Shown here: one piece after another, positions 17,176 to 24,583 of the stretch
Position numbering within the stretch: position 1 is the stretch's first letter
Layout of the letters: each line of letters begins with the position of its first letter
Source: Bacillus sp. (in: firmicutes)
GTDB lineage: Bacteria; Bacillota; Bacilli; Bacillales; Cytobacillaceae
Direction: 5' to 3'
DNA length: 34,443 bases
Assembly: GCA_031179905.1 (NCBI GenBank)
Contig: JAPSHL010000013.1
Location: 1 to 34,443 of the forward strand
Position numbers and translations under genes: made by a program
Notes under the pieces: generated by a model
Told to the model about the DNA's origin: nothing
The model's input: only the letters and a program-made list of their open reading frames with translations
Databases searched by the model: none

Positions 17176-17246
17176 TTGGCGGCGAGCTTGTCGCCGTCAT
17201 TATTGTATAATATACAGAGAAAACACCTGAAAGAAGGGGAGCCTTT

Positions 17247-18296
17247 ATGGAGCAAAAAAAAGGATTTAATGTAGCAGTGGTTGGTGCAACTGGAGCAGTA
17301 GGACAACAAATGATTAAAACATTGGAAACAAGAGATTTTCCCATTTCAAAATTAACTCTTTTGTCTTCTAAGCGGTCTGCAGGGACAAAGGTTACTTATA
17401 AAGGTAAGGAAATTACAGTGGAAGAAGCAAAGCCTGAGAGCTTCCAAGGAATTGACATCGCCTTATTCTCAGCTGGAGGTGGCGTATCGAAGGAGCTTGC
17501 GCCGCATGCTGTTGAACGTGGTGCAATTGTGGTCGATAATACTAGTGCATTCCGTATGACTGAAGACGTACCATTGGTCGTTCCAGAAGTGAATGAAGAA
17601 GATTTGCATAAGCATAACGGCATTATCGCGAATCCAAACTGTTCTACTATTCAAATGGTTGTTGCCTTGCAGCCATTAAAAGAAAAATACGGTTTAAAGA
17701 AAGTGCTTGTATCCACATATCAAGCTGTATCCGGATCAGGAGCTGCTGCAGTGGATGAGCTTCACAGTCAGACGAAAGCAATTATAAATGAAGAGAGCTT
17801 TGAACCGAAAATTCTTCCAGTAAAAAGCGATAAAAAGCATTACCAAATCGCTTTTAATGCAATCCCGCAAATTGACGTATTTACGGAAAACGGATTTACT
17901 TATGAAGAAATGAAAATGATTAATGAAACGAAAAAAATTATGCATGACAAGGATCTAAAAGTTGCGGCAACCTGTGTTAGAATTCCTGTTGCTACAGGAC
18001 ATTCTGAGTCCGTATACTTTGAGCTGGATGCAACAGACGTAACAGCTGCCGACATTCAAAGCTTGCTGAAAGACGCGCCTGGTGTCATACTGCAGGACGA
18101 CATCCAAAATCAAGTATATCCGATGCCGGCCGATTGTGTCGGATCAAATGATGTATTTGTAGGTCGTATTCGCAAAGACCTTGATGCAGAAAACGGGTTT
18201 CATATGTGGGTTGTTTCAGATAACCTGCTAAAAGGTGCTGCGTGGAATTCTGTTCAAATCGCTGAAAGTCTCGTAAAACTGGGACTAGTGAAATAA
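17247..18296 (+). CDS. asd: Aspartate-semialdehyde dehydrogenase
   Basis: Encodes 349 residues and reduces aspartyl phosphate to aspartate semialdehyde, the branch metabolite for lysine/DAP, threonine and methionine. The NADP-binding loop [11 protein letters not shown] is at residues 12-22. The catalytic cysteine is C132 in NPNCSTIQ. Further motifs are [17 protein letters not shown] and the substrate-binding [23 protein letters not shown] precedes ATG 17247. It stands between the dipicolinate and dapG-dapA genes as in B. subtilis, but here 173 bases separate it from dpaB and 221 from dapG, both stretches with notable secondary structure. Confidence 0.98.
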   Translation: MEQKKGFNVAVVGATGAVGQQMIKTLETRDFPISKLTLLSSKRSAGTKVTYKGKEITVEEAKPESFQGIDIALFSAGGGVSKELAPHAVERGAIVVDNTSAFRMTEDVPLVVPEVNEEDLHKHNGIIANPNCSTIQMVVALQPLKEKYGLKKVLVSTYQAVSGSGAAAVDELHSQTKAIINEESFEPKILPVKSDKKHYQIAFNAIPQIDVFTENGFTYEEMKMINETKKIMHDKDLKVAATCVRIPVATGHSESVYFELDATDVTAADIQSLLKDAPGVILQDDIQNQVYPMPADCVGSNDVFVGRIRKDLDAENGFHMWVVSDNLLKGAAWNSVQIAESLVKLGLVK

Positions 18297-18340
18297 AGAA
18301 GAATAAGCAACTAACACAGCACATCTCTTATTATATTCTT

Positions 18341-18387
18341 AACAGGCGGCCGTAATTACGGTAAGAACCCAAGGTCGGCCAACTGTT
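18341..18387 (+). repeat. GC-rich hairpin upstream of dapG
   Basis: AACAG (18341-18345) pairs with CTGTT (18383-18387), and GGCCG (18348-18352) with CGGCC (18376-18380), leaving a 23-base interior. A TATAAT hexamer (18391-18396) follows directly, though without a recognisable -35. The pairing may belong to the asd 3' end or to a dapG leader. Confidence 0.35.
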
Positions 18388-18402
18388 TCATATAATAGCA
18401 AT

Positions 18403-18475
18403 AAGGGGACATGTTTGAGGAAACTGCAGCTTTCTAGCAAATGAAGATGCGGATTTTTCAGGTGATCCCCTTTTT
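18403..18475 (+). terminator. Rod-like terminator or attenuator between asd and dapG
   Basis: AAGGGGA (18403-18409) pairs perfectly with TCCCCTT (18466-18472), followed by TTT and then ATT. The stem can continue after a small asymmetric loop through TGTTTGAGGAA (18412-18422) with TTTTTCAGGTG (18454-18464), including several G-U pairs, leaving a 31-base apical loop. A second small hairpin, ACACTTTT/AAAAGTGT (18484-18500), lies just before the dapG ribosome site. Shape and T-run suggest an intrinsic terminator with a long stem, possibly conditional. Confidence 0.5.
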
Positions 18476-18517
18476 ATTAGAAAACACTTTTTAAAAGTGT
18501 CTTAGAGGTGTATAGCA

Positions 18518-19744
18518 ATGACAAACATAGTAGTACAAAAATTCGGCGGGACATCCGTTAGAGATGAGAACAGCCGAAATCAAGCAAAAGAACATATCAA
18601 AGATGCATTAACAAGCGGCAAAAAGGTAGTAGTTGTTGTATCTGCAATGGGAAGAAAAGGGGAGCCGTATGCAACCGATACCCTTCTGTCTCTTATTGGA
18701 GGTGCGGAAACCTCTCTAAGCAAAAGAGAAAATGACCTGCTGCTGTCTTGTGGAGAAATCATTTCCAGCGTTGTGTTTACACAGCTTTTACTGGAAAATG
18801 ACATAAAAGCAACAGCACTTACAGGTGCACAAGCAGGTTTCATTACTAACGACGATTTTACGAACGCAAGAATCTTGGAGATGGATTGCACGCGCGTTTT
18901 GCAGGAGCTAGAAACTCATGATGTCGTTGTTGTTTCCGGTTTCCAAGGAGCGGCGCCAAATGGTGATACTACGACTTTGGGCAGGGGAGGCAGTGATACT
19001 TCTGCCGCAGCATTAGGTGCAGCATTAAATGCAGAAGTAATCGATATCTTTACAGATGTAGAAGGTATCATGACTGCAGATCCGCGAATTGCAGAGAATG
19101 CTAGACCTCTTTCAGTGGTTACGTATGCAGAGGTATGCAATATGGCATATCAAGGTGCAAAGGTTATTCACCCAAGGGCAGTCGAAATAGCCATGCAGGC
19201 TAAAGTTCCTATCCGCATTCGTTCAACACATTCTAAAGGAACTGGTACGCTTGTAACCTCGAACAGTGATGACAATAAGGGCAGTGATATTCAAGAAAGA
19301 CCTGTAACTGGAATCGCCCATGTGGCAAATGTTACCCAGATTAAAGTTCTTGCCAAAAAAGACCAGTACGATCTGCAATCACAAGTATTTAAAGCGATGG
19401 CCAATGAAGAAATCAGCGTTGACTTTATCAATATTTCACTAAACAGTGTTGTGTACACTGTAACAGATGAAATGGCAAATAAAGCGACAGCTGTTCTGCA
19501 AGAAATGGGCTATGAACCGATTGTAGAAAAGGAATGTGCAAAGGTATCAGTAGTTGGTGCCGGCATGGCAGGTGTTCCTGGAGTCACTTCAAAAATCGTC
19601 ACAGCATTATCTACCGAAGGAATTCGTATATTGCAATCCGCAGACAGCCATACGACCATTTGGGTCCTTGTTAAACAGGAAGATTTAGTGCGTGCTGTTA
19701 ATGTATTGCATGATTCGTTTGATTTAGATAAGGAACAGCATTAA
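18518..19744 (+). CDS. dapG: Aspartate kinase (DAP-sensitive type, DapG)
   Basis: Encodes 408 residues and phosphorylates aspartate, the first step of the pathway. N-terminal motif VQKFGGTSV (residues 6-14), then VVVVVSAMG, the substrate and ATP site LGRGGSDTSAAALGAAL, and DVEGIMTADPRI. Two C-terminal ACT domains (about 260-408) are expected to bind the allosteric effector. By position beside asd and dapA this is the B. subtilis DapG isoenzyme, inhibited by meso-diaminopimelate, rather than the lysine-sensitive LysC; that assignment rests on synteny. AGAGGTG at 18504-18510 is the ribosome site. It sits downstream of a terminator-like structure and 37 bases before dapA. Confidence 0.95.
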   Translation: MTNIVVQKFGGTSVRDENSRNQAKEHIKDALTSGKKVVVVVSAMGRKGEPYATDTLLSLIGGAETSLSKRENDLLLSCGEIISSVVFTQLLLENDIKATALTGAQAGFITNDDFTNARILEMDCTRVLQELETHDVVVVSGFQGAAPNGDTTTLGRGGSDTSAAALGAALNAEVIDIFTDVEGIMTADPRIAENARPLSVVTYAEVCNMAYQGAKVIHPRAVEIAMQAKVPIRIRSTHSKGTGTLVTSNSDDNKGSDIQERPVTGIAHVANVTQIKVLAKKDQYDLQSQVFKAMANEEISVDFINISLNSVVYTVTDEMANKATAVLQEMGYEPIVEKECAKVSVVGAGMAGVPGVTSKIVTALSTEGIRILQSADSHTTIWVLVKQEDLVRAVNVLHDSFDLDKEQH

Positions 19745-19781
19745 ACACAACAAGATTGAAAATGAGAATAGGAGTGGAACG

Positions 19782-20645
19782 ATGGGTTTATTTGGTAGAG
19801 TGTCAACGGCCATGATTACACCATTTGATGCAAAGGGACATATTGATTTTCCAAAAACAACACAGATTGTTAACCATTTGATAGCAAATGGAACAGATTC
19901 CTTAGTTGTTGCAGGAACGACAGGCGAATCTCCGACATTATCAAAACAGGAAAAAATTGCATTATTCAAGCATGTGGTAAAGGTAGTGGAAAAGAGAGTT
20001 CCAATCATCGCAGGGACTGGTAGTAATAACACTTATGACTCCATCGAGATGACAAAAGAAGCAGAACGGGCTGGTGTGGATGCCGTTATGGTTGTAGGTC
20101 CATACTATAACAAGCCGAACCAGGAAGGGCTTTATCAGCATGTGAAGGCAGTGGCAGAAAATACAACCCTTCCAGTTATGATTTATAATATTCCAGGTCG
20201 TTCTGTTGTAAATATCGAACCCGAAACAATTATTCGATTATCAGCTGTTGAAAATATTGTTGCAGTAAAGGAAGCTAGCGGCAACTTAAACAATATCACA
20301 AAGGTTATAGCAGGCACACCAGATGATTTCTACGTATACAGCGGGGATGACAGCTTAACATTGCCATTGCTTTCTGTTGGCGGAACAGGGGTTATCTCAG
20401 TTGCCTCACATGTAATCGGTCCAGAAATGCAGGAAATGGTAGGTGCTTTCCTTGAAGGAGATCTTAAAAAAGCAGCGCGAATGCATCAGGAATTGCTGCC
20501 AATAATGACAGCTTTATTTGCTGCACCGAACCCGGTGCCAGTTAAAACGGCACTTCAATTAAAAGGAATTGATGTTGGATCTGTCAGATTGCCTCTTGTG
20601 CCGCTGACAGAAGAAGAGAGAACAAAACTAGCAAGCTTTTTCTAA
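19782..20645 (+). CDS. dapA: 4-hydroxy-tetrahydrodipicolinate synthase
   Basis: Encodes 287 residues and condenses pyruvate with aspartate semialdehyde. The product feeds both the DAP/lysine branch and dipicolinate made by DpaAB. The TIM-barrel lyase motifs are complete: VAGTTGESPTL (about 43-53), the proton-relay tyrosine Y135 in YNIPGR, and the Schiff-base lysine K163 in VAVKEASG. The serine- and glycine-rich YSGDDSLTLPLLSVGG lies near 203-218. Length is typical. It is cotranscribed with dapG (37-base gap). A long inverted repeat about 130 bases downstream ends the group before the permease. Confidence 0.98.
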   Translation: MGLFGRVSTAMITPFDAKGHIDFPKTTQIVNHLIANGTDSLVVAGTTGESPTLSKQEKIALFKHVVKVVEKRVPIIAGTGSNNTYDSIEMTKEAERAGVDAVMVVGPYYNKPNQEGLYQHVKAVAENTTLPVMIYNIPGRSVVNIEPETIIRLSAVENIVAVKEASGNLNNITKVIAGTPDDFYVYSGDDSLTLPLLSVGGTGVISVASHVIGPEMQEMVGAFLEGDLKKAARMHQELLPIMTALFAAPNPVPVKTALQLKGIDVGSVRLPLVPLTEEERTKLASFF

Positions 20646-20724
20646 TTCAGCTAAATTCAGTGGGTAGATCGGTTAAGTAATGCAGCTAAAAACATGATGA
20701 TTACATAACTAGTCTATCCATATA

Positions 20725-20759
20725 TAGACATAAAACAAATTAGACAAGGCTTATAGACA
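20725..20759 (+). repeat. Three TAGACA direct repeats
   Basis: TAGACA occurs at 20725-20730, 20741-20746 and 20754-20759, spaced 16 and 13 bases start to start. An inverted GTCTAT at 20712-20717 can pair with ATAGAC at 20724-20729. The block lies between dapA and the terminator upstream of the permease. It could be a regulator-binding array or chance AT-rich repetition. Confidence 0.3.
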
Positions 20760-20771
20760 TGTGGAAAAACA

Positions 20772-20840
20772 AAAAAATCCAGATTTCCCGTTAAGCCCTG
20801 CTGCATCTGCAGTGGAATTTTCGGGAAGTTTGGATTTTTT
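20772..20840 (+). terminator. Long-stem terminator between dapA and the permease gene
   Basis: A 19-bp stem with two G-U wobbles joins 20772-20790 (A6, then TCCAGATTTCCCG) to 20822-20840 (CGGGAAGTTTGGA, then T6). An inner CTGC/GCAG hairpin (20801-20812) folds most of the loop. The A-run and T-run make it work in either direction. Since the permease start is only 42 bases further on, it may act as an attenuator for that gene as well as the end of dapGA. Confidence 0.7.
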
Positions 20841-20881
20841 GCTTGATGTCCTGTTTATAAATTGTTTAGGAGGATTAAAAA

Positions 20882-22222
20882 TTGGAGACGAAAAATACGC
20901 TGCAGAAAAAATTACAGCCGCGACATATAAGCCTTATGGCAATGGGAGGGGCAATTGGGACAGGCATATTTAAAGGGAGCGGAGAAACAGTAGGTATCGC
21001 TGGCCCAGGGGTAGTTGTTACTTATATTTTTGCAGGTTTATTATTACTGGTTGTGATGGGCGCCATTGCAGAAATGGCTATTGTCTATCCAAACACAAAT
21101 ATGAAGGGATTTATTTTAAAAGCATTCGGAAGTAGAATGTCCTTTATTATCGGCTGGCTTTACTGTGTCCTGTGGCTTGCAGTGTGTATTATTGAAGTTG
21201 TTGTTGCAGGTAGTTTTTTGCAGTATTGGTTTCCAGATATTCCGTTGTGGGTATTAAGCATTATCTGTACTGTGTTTATTTTGAGTATTAACTTAATGAA
21301 TGTAAAACATTACGGAGAGTTCGAGTTTTGGTTTGCCGGAATTAAAATCGCAATGATTATAGTCTTTATTATATTAGGTGCAGGTATTTTATTTGGCATT
21401 ATACCTTCTGATGGTGCAAACTATCTCCGTAATTTCACAGAGCATGGAGGATTTTTCCCAAATGGGTGGACATCCATTTTTGCAGCACTCTTAGTAGTTA
21501 TGTTTTCTTATGGTGGTTCTGAGCTTATTGGTGTCACTGTCACAGAGGCACAGGATGCGGAAAAAGTGCTGCCGAAAGTTATTAAAAGTTTTATTTTACG
21601 AATTGTGCTTTTCTATACATTGCCGATTCTTATTATATGCGGTTTAATTCCTTGGAATCAATTGACAGAATCTTCAAGCCCGTTTGTACAAGTGCTATCC
21701 ATGTCAGGTCTTCAAGGAGCTGCGCATGTCATGAACTTCATCTTAATTATCGCTGTGTTGTCTGCGGCTAACTCTGGCATTTACGGATGTACAAGAATGC
21801 TTCATTCCCTTGCGGCTGAAGGAGAGGCTCCAAAGGCATTCAGTAAACTTTCAAAAAGCGGTGTGCCGACATACAGTTTAATACTTACAGGAATTGTCTT
21901 AATCCTCGGGTCTATGATTGCATTAGTCGCTCAGGATGAAGTATTTACACTTTTGATGGCATTTCCCGGCTTTGTTGTATCAATTGTTTGGGTAAGTATT
22001 TGTCTTGCCCAAATTAAATTACGCAAAAGCTATCCGATAAAGCCGAGCTTTCGTTTATGGGGCTATCCATATATCACAGGACTTGCAGCAACAGCACTTT
22101 CATTAATCAGCATCAGTTTTATTTTAAATGAGAACAACCGAATCAGCATTATCGCATGTTTGATTGTACTCCTGTATTTAGTTGTACATTCAGCATTTAA
22201 GTTTAAGAAAGCAAAAAGATAA
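20882..22222 (+). CDS. Amino acid permease, AAT/APC family
   Basis: Encodes 446 residues with about twelve hydrophobic segments. The N-terminus LQPRHISLMAMGGAIGTGIFKGSGETV carries the APC substrate-site motif GGAIGTGIF (around residues 20-28; quoted in part). VAGSFLQYWFPD, the EFEFWFAGIKI segment and VMFSYGGSELIGVTVTEA are AAT-family features, and the C-terminus is short and basic. It imports an amino acid by proton symport in the plasma membrane; the substrate cannot be told from sequence. The AAT family includes lysine, GABA, aromatic and D-alanine/glycine carriers. TTG 20882 is supported by TTAGGAGG at 20866-20873. It separates dapA from rnjB, which I recall as near neighbours in B. subtilis, and is hairpin-flanked, so it looks like an independent, probably acquired or relocated unit. 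Confidence 0.9.
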   Translation: METKNTLQKKLQPRHISLMAMGGAIGTGIFKGSGETVGIAGPGVVVTYIFAGLLLLVVMGAIAEMAIVYPNTNMKGFILKAFGSRMSFIIGWLYCVLWLAVCIIEVVVAGSFLQYWFPDIPLWVLSIICTVFILSINLMNVKHYGEFEFWFAGIKIAMIIVFIILGAGILFGIIPSDGANYLRNFTEHGGFFPNGWTSIFAALLVVMFSYGGSELIGVTVTEAQDAEKVLPKVIKSFILRIVLFYTLPILIICGLIPWNQLTESSSPFVQVLSMSGLQGAAHVMNFILIIAVLSAANSGIYGCTRMLHSLAAEGEAPKAFSKLSKSGVPTYSLILTGIVLILGSMIALVAQDEVFTLLMAFPGFVVSIVWVSICLAQIKLRKSYPIKPSFRLWGYPYITGLAATALSLISISFILNENNRISIIACLIVLLYLVVHSAFKFKKAKR

Positions 22223-22233
22223 TTATAATTGCC

Positions 22234-22259
22234 TTTGCAGGAAAAAACTTTCCTGCAAA
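22234..22259 (+). terminator. Hairpin after the permease gene
   Basis: A perfect 11-bp stem TTTGCAGGAAA/TTTCCTGCAAA (22234-22244 with 22249-22259) with a 4-base loop begins 12 bases past the stop. No T-run follows at once, so termination strength is unclear; it may mainly stabilise the mRNA 3' end. Confidence 0.5.
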
Positions 22260-22326
22260 AGCATCGAAAAGCAGATGACGTCTTTGCTTTCATCCTCCAT
22301 CTTGCAGGCGTTTTCTTTGAAATTGG

Positions 22327-22356
22327 TTGTAAACATTTAAATAGATAAAGTATAAT
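22327..22356 (+). promoter_or_regulatory. Probable sigma-A promoter of rnjB
   Basis: TTGTAA (22327-22332), 18 bases, then a perfect TATAAT (22351-22356), about 50 bases before the rnjB start. Confidence 0.6.
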
Positions 22357-22406
22357 ATTGTTAACTGATCAATGGTCGGCTAACTCAACATAGGAGGAAA
22401 CAAAAA

Positions 22407-24083
22407 TTGAAAACAAATGAAAAGATAAAGCTGGTCGCCCTCGGAGGAGTAGGGGAGAACGGGAAAAATATGTTTGCAGTCGAAATCGATGAAGACATAT
22501 TTGTAATTGACGCTGGCTTAATGTATCCACAAAATGAGATGCTTGGAATAGATATAGTGGTTCCAGATATCTCTTATTTAAAGCAGAACGAAGAAAAAGT
22601 AAAAGGTATCTTTTTGACGCACGGACATGAGGACCATATTGGGGGTCTATCCTTCTTTTTAAGAGAGCTGAACGTACCTGTTTATACGACAAGACTTACT
22701 GCTGAATTGGCAAAAGAGAAAATGAAGGAGCAGGATTTTAAAGGACAAGTCCGGTTTGAAATCGTCACATCAAAAACTGTGCTGCAGTTCCCTTCTGCTG
22801 CGGTATCCTTCTTTAAAGTAAATCACAGTATTCCTGACAGTATTGCTATTGTCATCCATACTTCCGAAGGCGCAATCGTACATACTGGAGACTTTAAATT
22901 TGACCAAACTGCTGGTGATCTTTATAAGCCAGAATATGCGGAAATGGCTAAAATCGGGGAAGAAGGCGTTTTGTGCTTGTTATCTGACAGTACAGATGCA
23001 GACAAACCCGGCTACTCAACATCAGATGCAGTTGTAACAGAGGAATTGACAAATGCCTTTCTTCGTACAAAAGGCAGAATAATCGCGACTGTATTTGCGA
23101 CGGATTTAAACCGGATTCAACATATCTTTGATGCAGCAGCAAAAGCAAAACGCAAGATCGCTATTATGGGAAAAAACCTTCAAGTCATCTTAAATATAGC
23201 GATGAAACATGGATATATTGATATAGCTGAAGATACTCTTGTATCATTCCAGGAGATACAAGGTTATGAGAAAAATGAAAGTATTATTTTAACAACAGGA
23301 AATAAAGGTGAACCTGTTGAGGCGCTGCAAAGAATGGCAAGAAAAAACCACAAGCAAGTTAATATCGGTGAAGGTGATACGATTCTATTTGCAGCATCCT
23401 CTCTTCTTGGCAGTGAAGTGTTTGTCAACAAAACAATTGACATGCTTTACCGTCTAGGAGCAAGTGTCCTTACAGGGAACAAAACGTTCAACAGTTCGAA
23501 TCATGGGAGCCAGGAAGAGCTTAAATTCATGATCAATATGCTTAAACCGAAGTTTTTCCTACCGATTCACGGTGAATATCGAGTGTTAAAGGCACATGCT
23601 CAGCTTGCAGAAAAAAATGGCGTGCAATCGCAAAACATTCATATACCTGAACAAGGTGAAATGGTCGAAATTAAAGACGGCAAGATTCGCTCAAGCGGGA
23701 AGGTGCAATCAGGAAATGTGCTTATTGACGGAAGCGGTATTGGAGATGTCGGCAATATTGTCTTGAGAGACCGCAAGCTTCTGTCGCAGGACGGAATACT
23801 GACAGTTGTCGTAACATTGAACAAACAAGAAAGAAAAATCTCTGCAGGCCCTGAAATTATTACAAGAGGGTTTGTATATGTAAGAGAATCAGAGCAGCTG
23901 CTTGAAGAAGCGGCCAATCGGGTTAAAGATATCGTTGAAAAAAGCATCAGTAAAGATAGCTTTGATTGGACAGGCATTAAACAAGATATAAGAGATACAT
24001 TGAATCAGTTCTTATATGAAAAAACAAAGCGCAGACCGATGATTCTGCCTATTATTATGGAAGTAAAAACGCCAAGAAAGTAA
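22407..24083 (+). CDS. rnjB: Ribonuclease J, RNase J2 position (RnjB)
   Basis: Encodes 558 residues of the beta-CASP metallo-beta-lactamase ribonuclease family, which acts on mRNA decay and rRNA maturation in complex with RNase J1. Zinc ligands are all present: HGHEDH (72-77), H140, D162 in TGDFKFD and H388 in IHGEYR; the beta-CASP histidine H366 (NHGSQEE) is also there. Two loops that are near invariant in RNase J, GSQGEP and S-P-I-P-G, read TGNKGEP (297-303) and ASSLLGSE (330-337). The C-terminal YEKTKRRPMILPIIMEV is typical. Synteny (dapA side, tepA side) argues for rnjB rather than rnjA. TTG 22407 follows AGGAGG at 22392-22397. Confidence 0.93.
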   Translation: MKTNEKIKLVALGGVGENGKNMFAVEIDEDIFVIDAGLMYPQNEMLGIDIVVPDISYLKQNEEKVKGIFLTHGHEDHIGGLSFFLRELNVPVYTTRLTAELAKEKMKEQDFKGQVRFEIVTSKTVLQFPSAAVSFFKVNHSIPDSIAIVIHTSEGAIVHTGDFKFDQTAGDLYKPEYAEMAKIGEEGVLCLLSDSTDADKPGYSTSDAVVTEELTNAFLRTKGRIIATVFATDLNRIQHIFDAAAKAKRKIAIMGKNLQVILNIAMKHGYIDIAEDTLVSFQEIQGYEKNESIILTTGNKGEPVEALQRMARKNHKQVNIGEGDTILFAASSLLGSEVFVNKTIDMLYRLGASVLTGNKTFNSSNHGSQEELKFMINMLKPKFFLPIHGEYRVLKAHAQLAEKNGVQSQNIHIPEQGEMVEIKDGKIRSSGKVQSGNVLIDGSGIGDVGNIVLRDRKLLSQDGILTVVVTLNKQERKISAGPEIITRGFVYVRESEQLLEEAANRVKDIVEKSISKDSFDWTGIKQDIRDTLNQFLYEKTKRRPMILPIIMEVKTPRK

Positions 24084-24086
24084 GGA

Positions 24087-24124
24087 CAAAAAAGTTTCCT
24101 TGTGCATTCAAGGAGACTTTTTTG
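24087..24124 (+). terminator. Intrinsic terminator of rnjB
   Basis: A 16-bp stem with one G-U pair (24087-24102 with 24109-24124) has an A6 run at its base, T6 on the 3' side and a 6-base loop TGCATT. It starts 4 bases after the stop. Confidence 0.88.
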
Positions 24125-24191
24125 CATGGACACTTCCTTCACAGGAAAGATTATTGGATAGAGATTGCTTCCAACATTATGAGGTGACAAT

Positions 24192-24341
24192 ATGAGCAAA
24201 GCAAAAGGCAAGAGTGGTATAGGCAGAGGGACCGGCAAAAAAGGCTGGAACCGCTGGCAGGCAGGTGCTAAAAAAGCCAAAAATGCGAAACCCTATGTAA
24301 GTAAAGGGGTAAAACATAAACAAGACAGTGAAAACGAATAA
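24192..24341 (+). CDS. Hypothetical small basic protein, 49 residues
   Basis: A short reading frame from ATG 24192 to TAA 24341 with a good ribosome site (GAGGTG, 24181-24186) and its own downstream terminator. The product is Gly- and Lys-rich (starts MSKAKGKSGIGRGTGKKG, ends KHKQDSENE), with a central aromatic WNRWQ and an acidic tail, giving a very high predicted pI. It has no membrane segment or signal peptide. Being enclosed between two clean terminators, with a ribosome site, supports a real gene. The composition suggests nucleic-acid binding or a small spore-type protein, but that is inference. I do not recognise the family. Confidence 0.65.
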   Translation: MSKAKGKSGIGRGTGKKGWNRWQAGAKKAKNAKPYVSKGVKHKQDSENE

Positions 24342-24347
24342 CTGAGT

Positions 24348-24379
24348 AAAGGGTCTGGCTGATTAAAGCCAGGCCTTTT
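24348..24379 (+). terminator. Terminator after the small basic protein gene
   Basis: A 13-bp stem AAAGGGTCTGGCT/AGCCAGGCCTTT, with two G-U pairs and the loop GATTAA, ends in T4. It begins 6 bases after the TAA at 24341. Confidence 0.8.
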
Positions 24380-24523
24380 CTATATGTTCTTTTCCTTGCA
24401 AGTAAGTATGTTAGTTCTAACTTTAAGCACCTTATCAGAATGCATCTTTCGTATTTATGTTAATTGGTGGGCTGTAAAATAATCGATCTTCAAGCGAAAC
24501 GATAAGGAATTTTATTTTGGTTC

Positions 24524-24553
24524 GCATGAAATTCCCTTTCTAGCTTCATAATA
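24524..24553 (+). promoter_or_regulatory. Sigma-G-like forespore promoter of tepA-ylzJ
   Basis: GCATG (24524-24528), an 18-base spacer, then CATAATA (24547-24553). Both elements and the spacing match the sigma-G consensus gHATR-N17-18-CATNHTA exactly. TepA acts in the forespore and spore in B. subtilis, in keeping with this. The -35 sits in the loop-to-right-arm boundary of a weak inverted repeat GGAATTT/AAATTCC (24506-24512 with 24529-24535). Confidence 0.6.
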
Positions 24554-24583
24554 AAAACATCATGTGTAGGAAGGGAGAAAATA

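Noticed and set aside
20761-20973. A 70-codon frame running through the terminator before the permease
   Set aside because: It spans the 19-bp hairpin and the permease ribosome site and overlaps the permease in another frame; not a credible gene.
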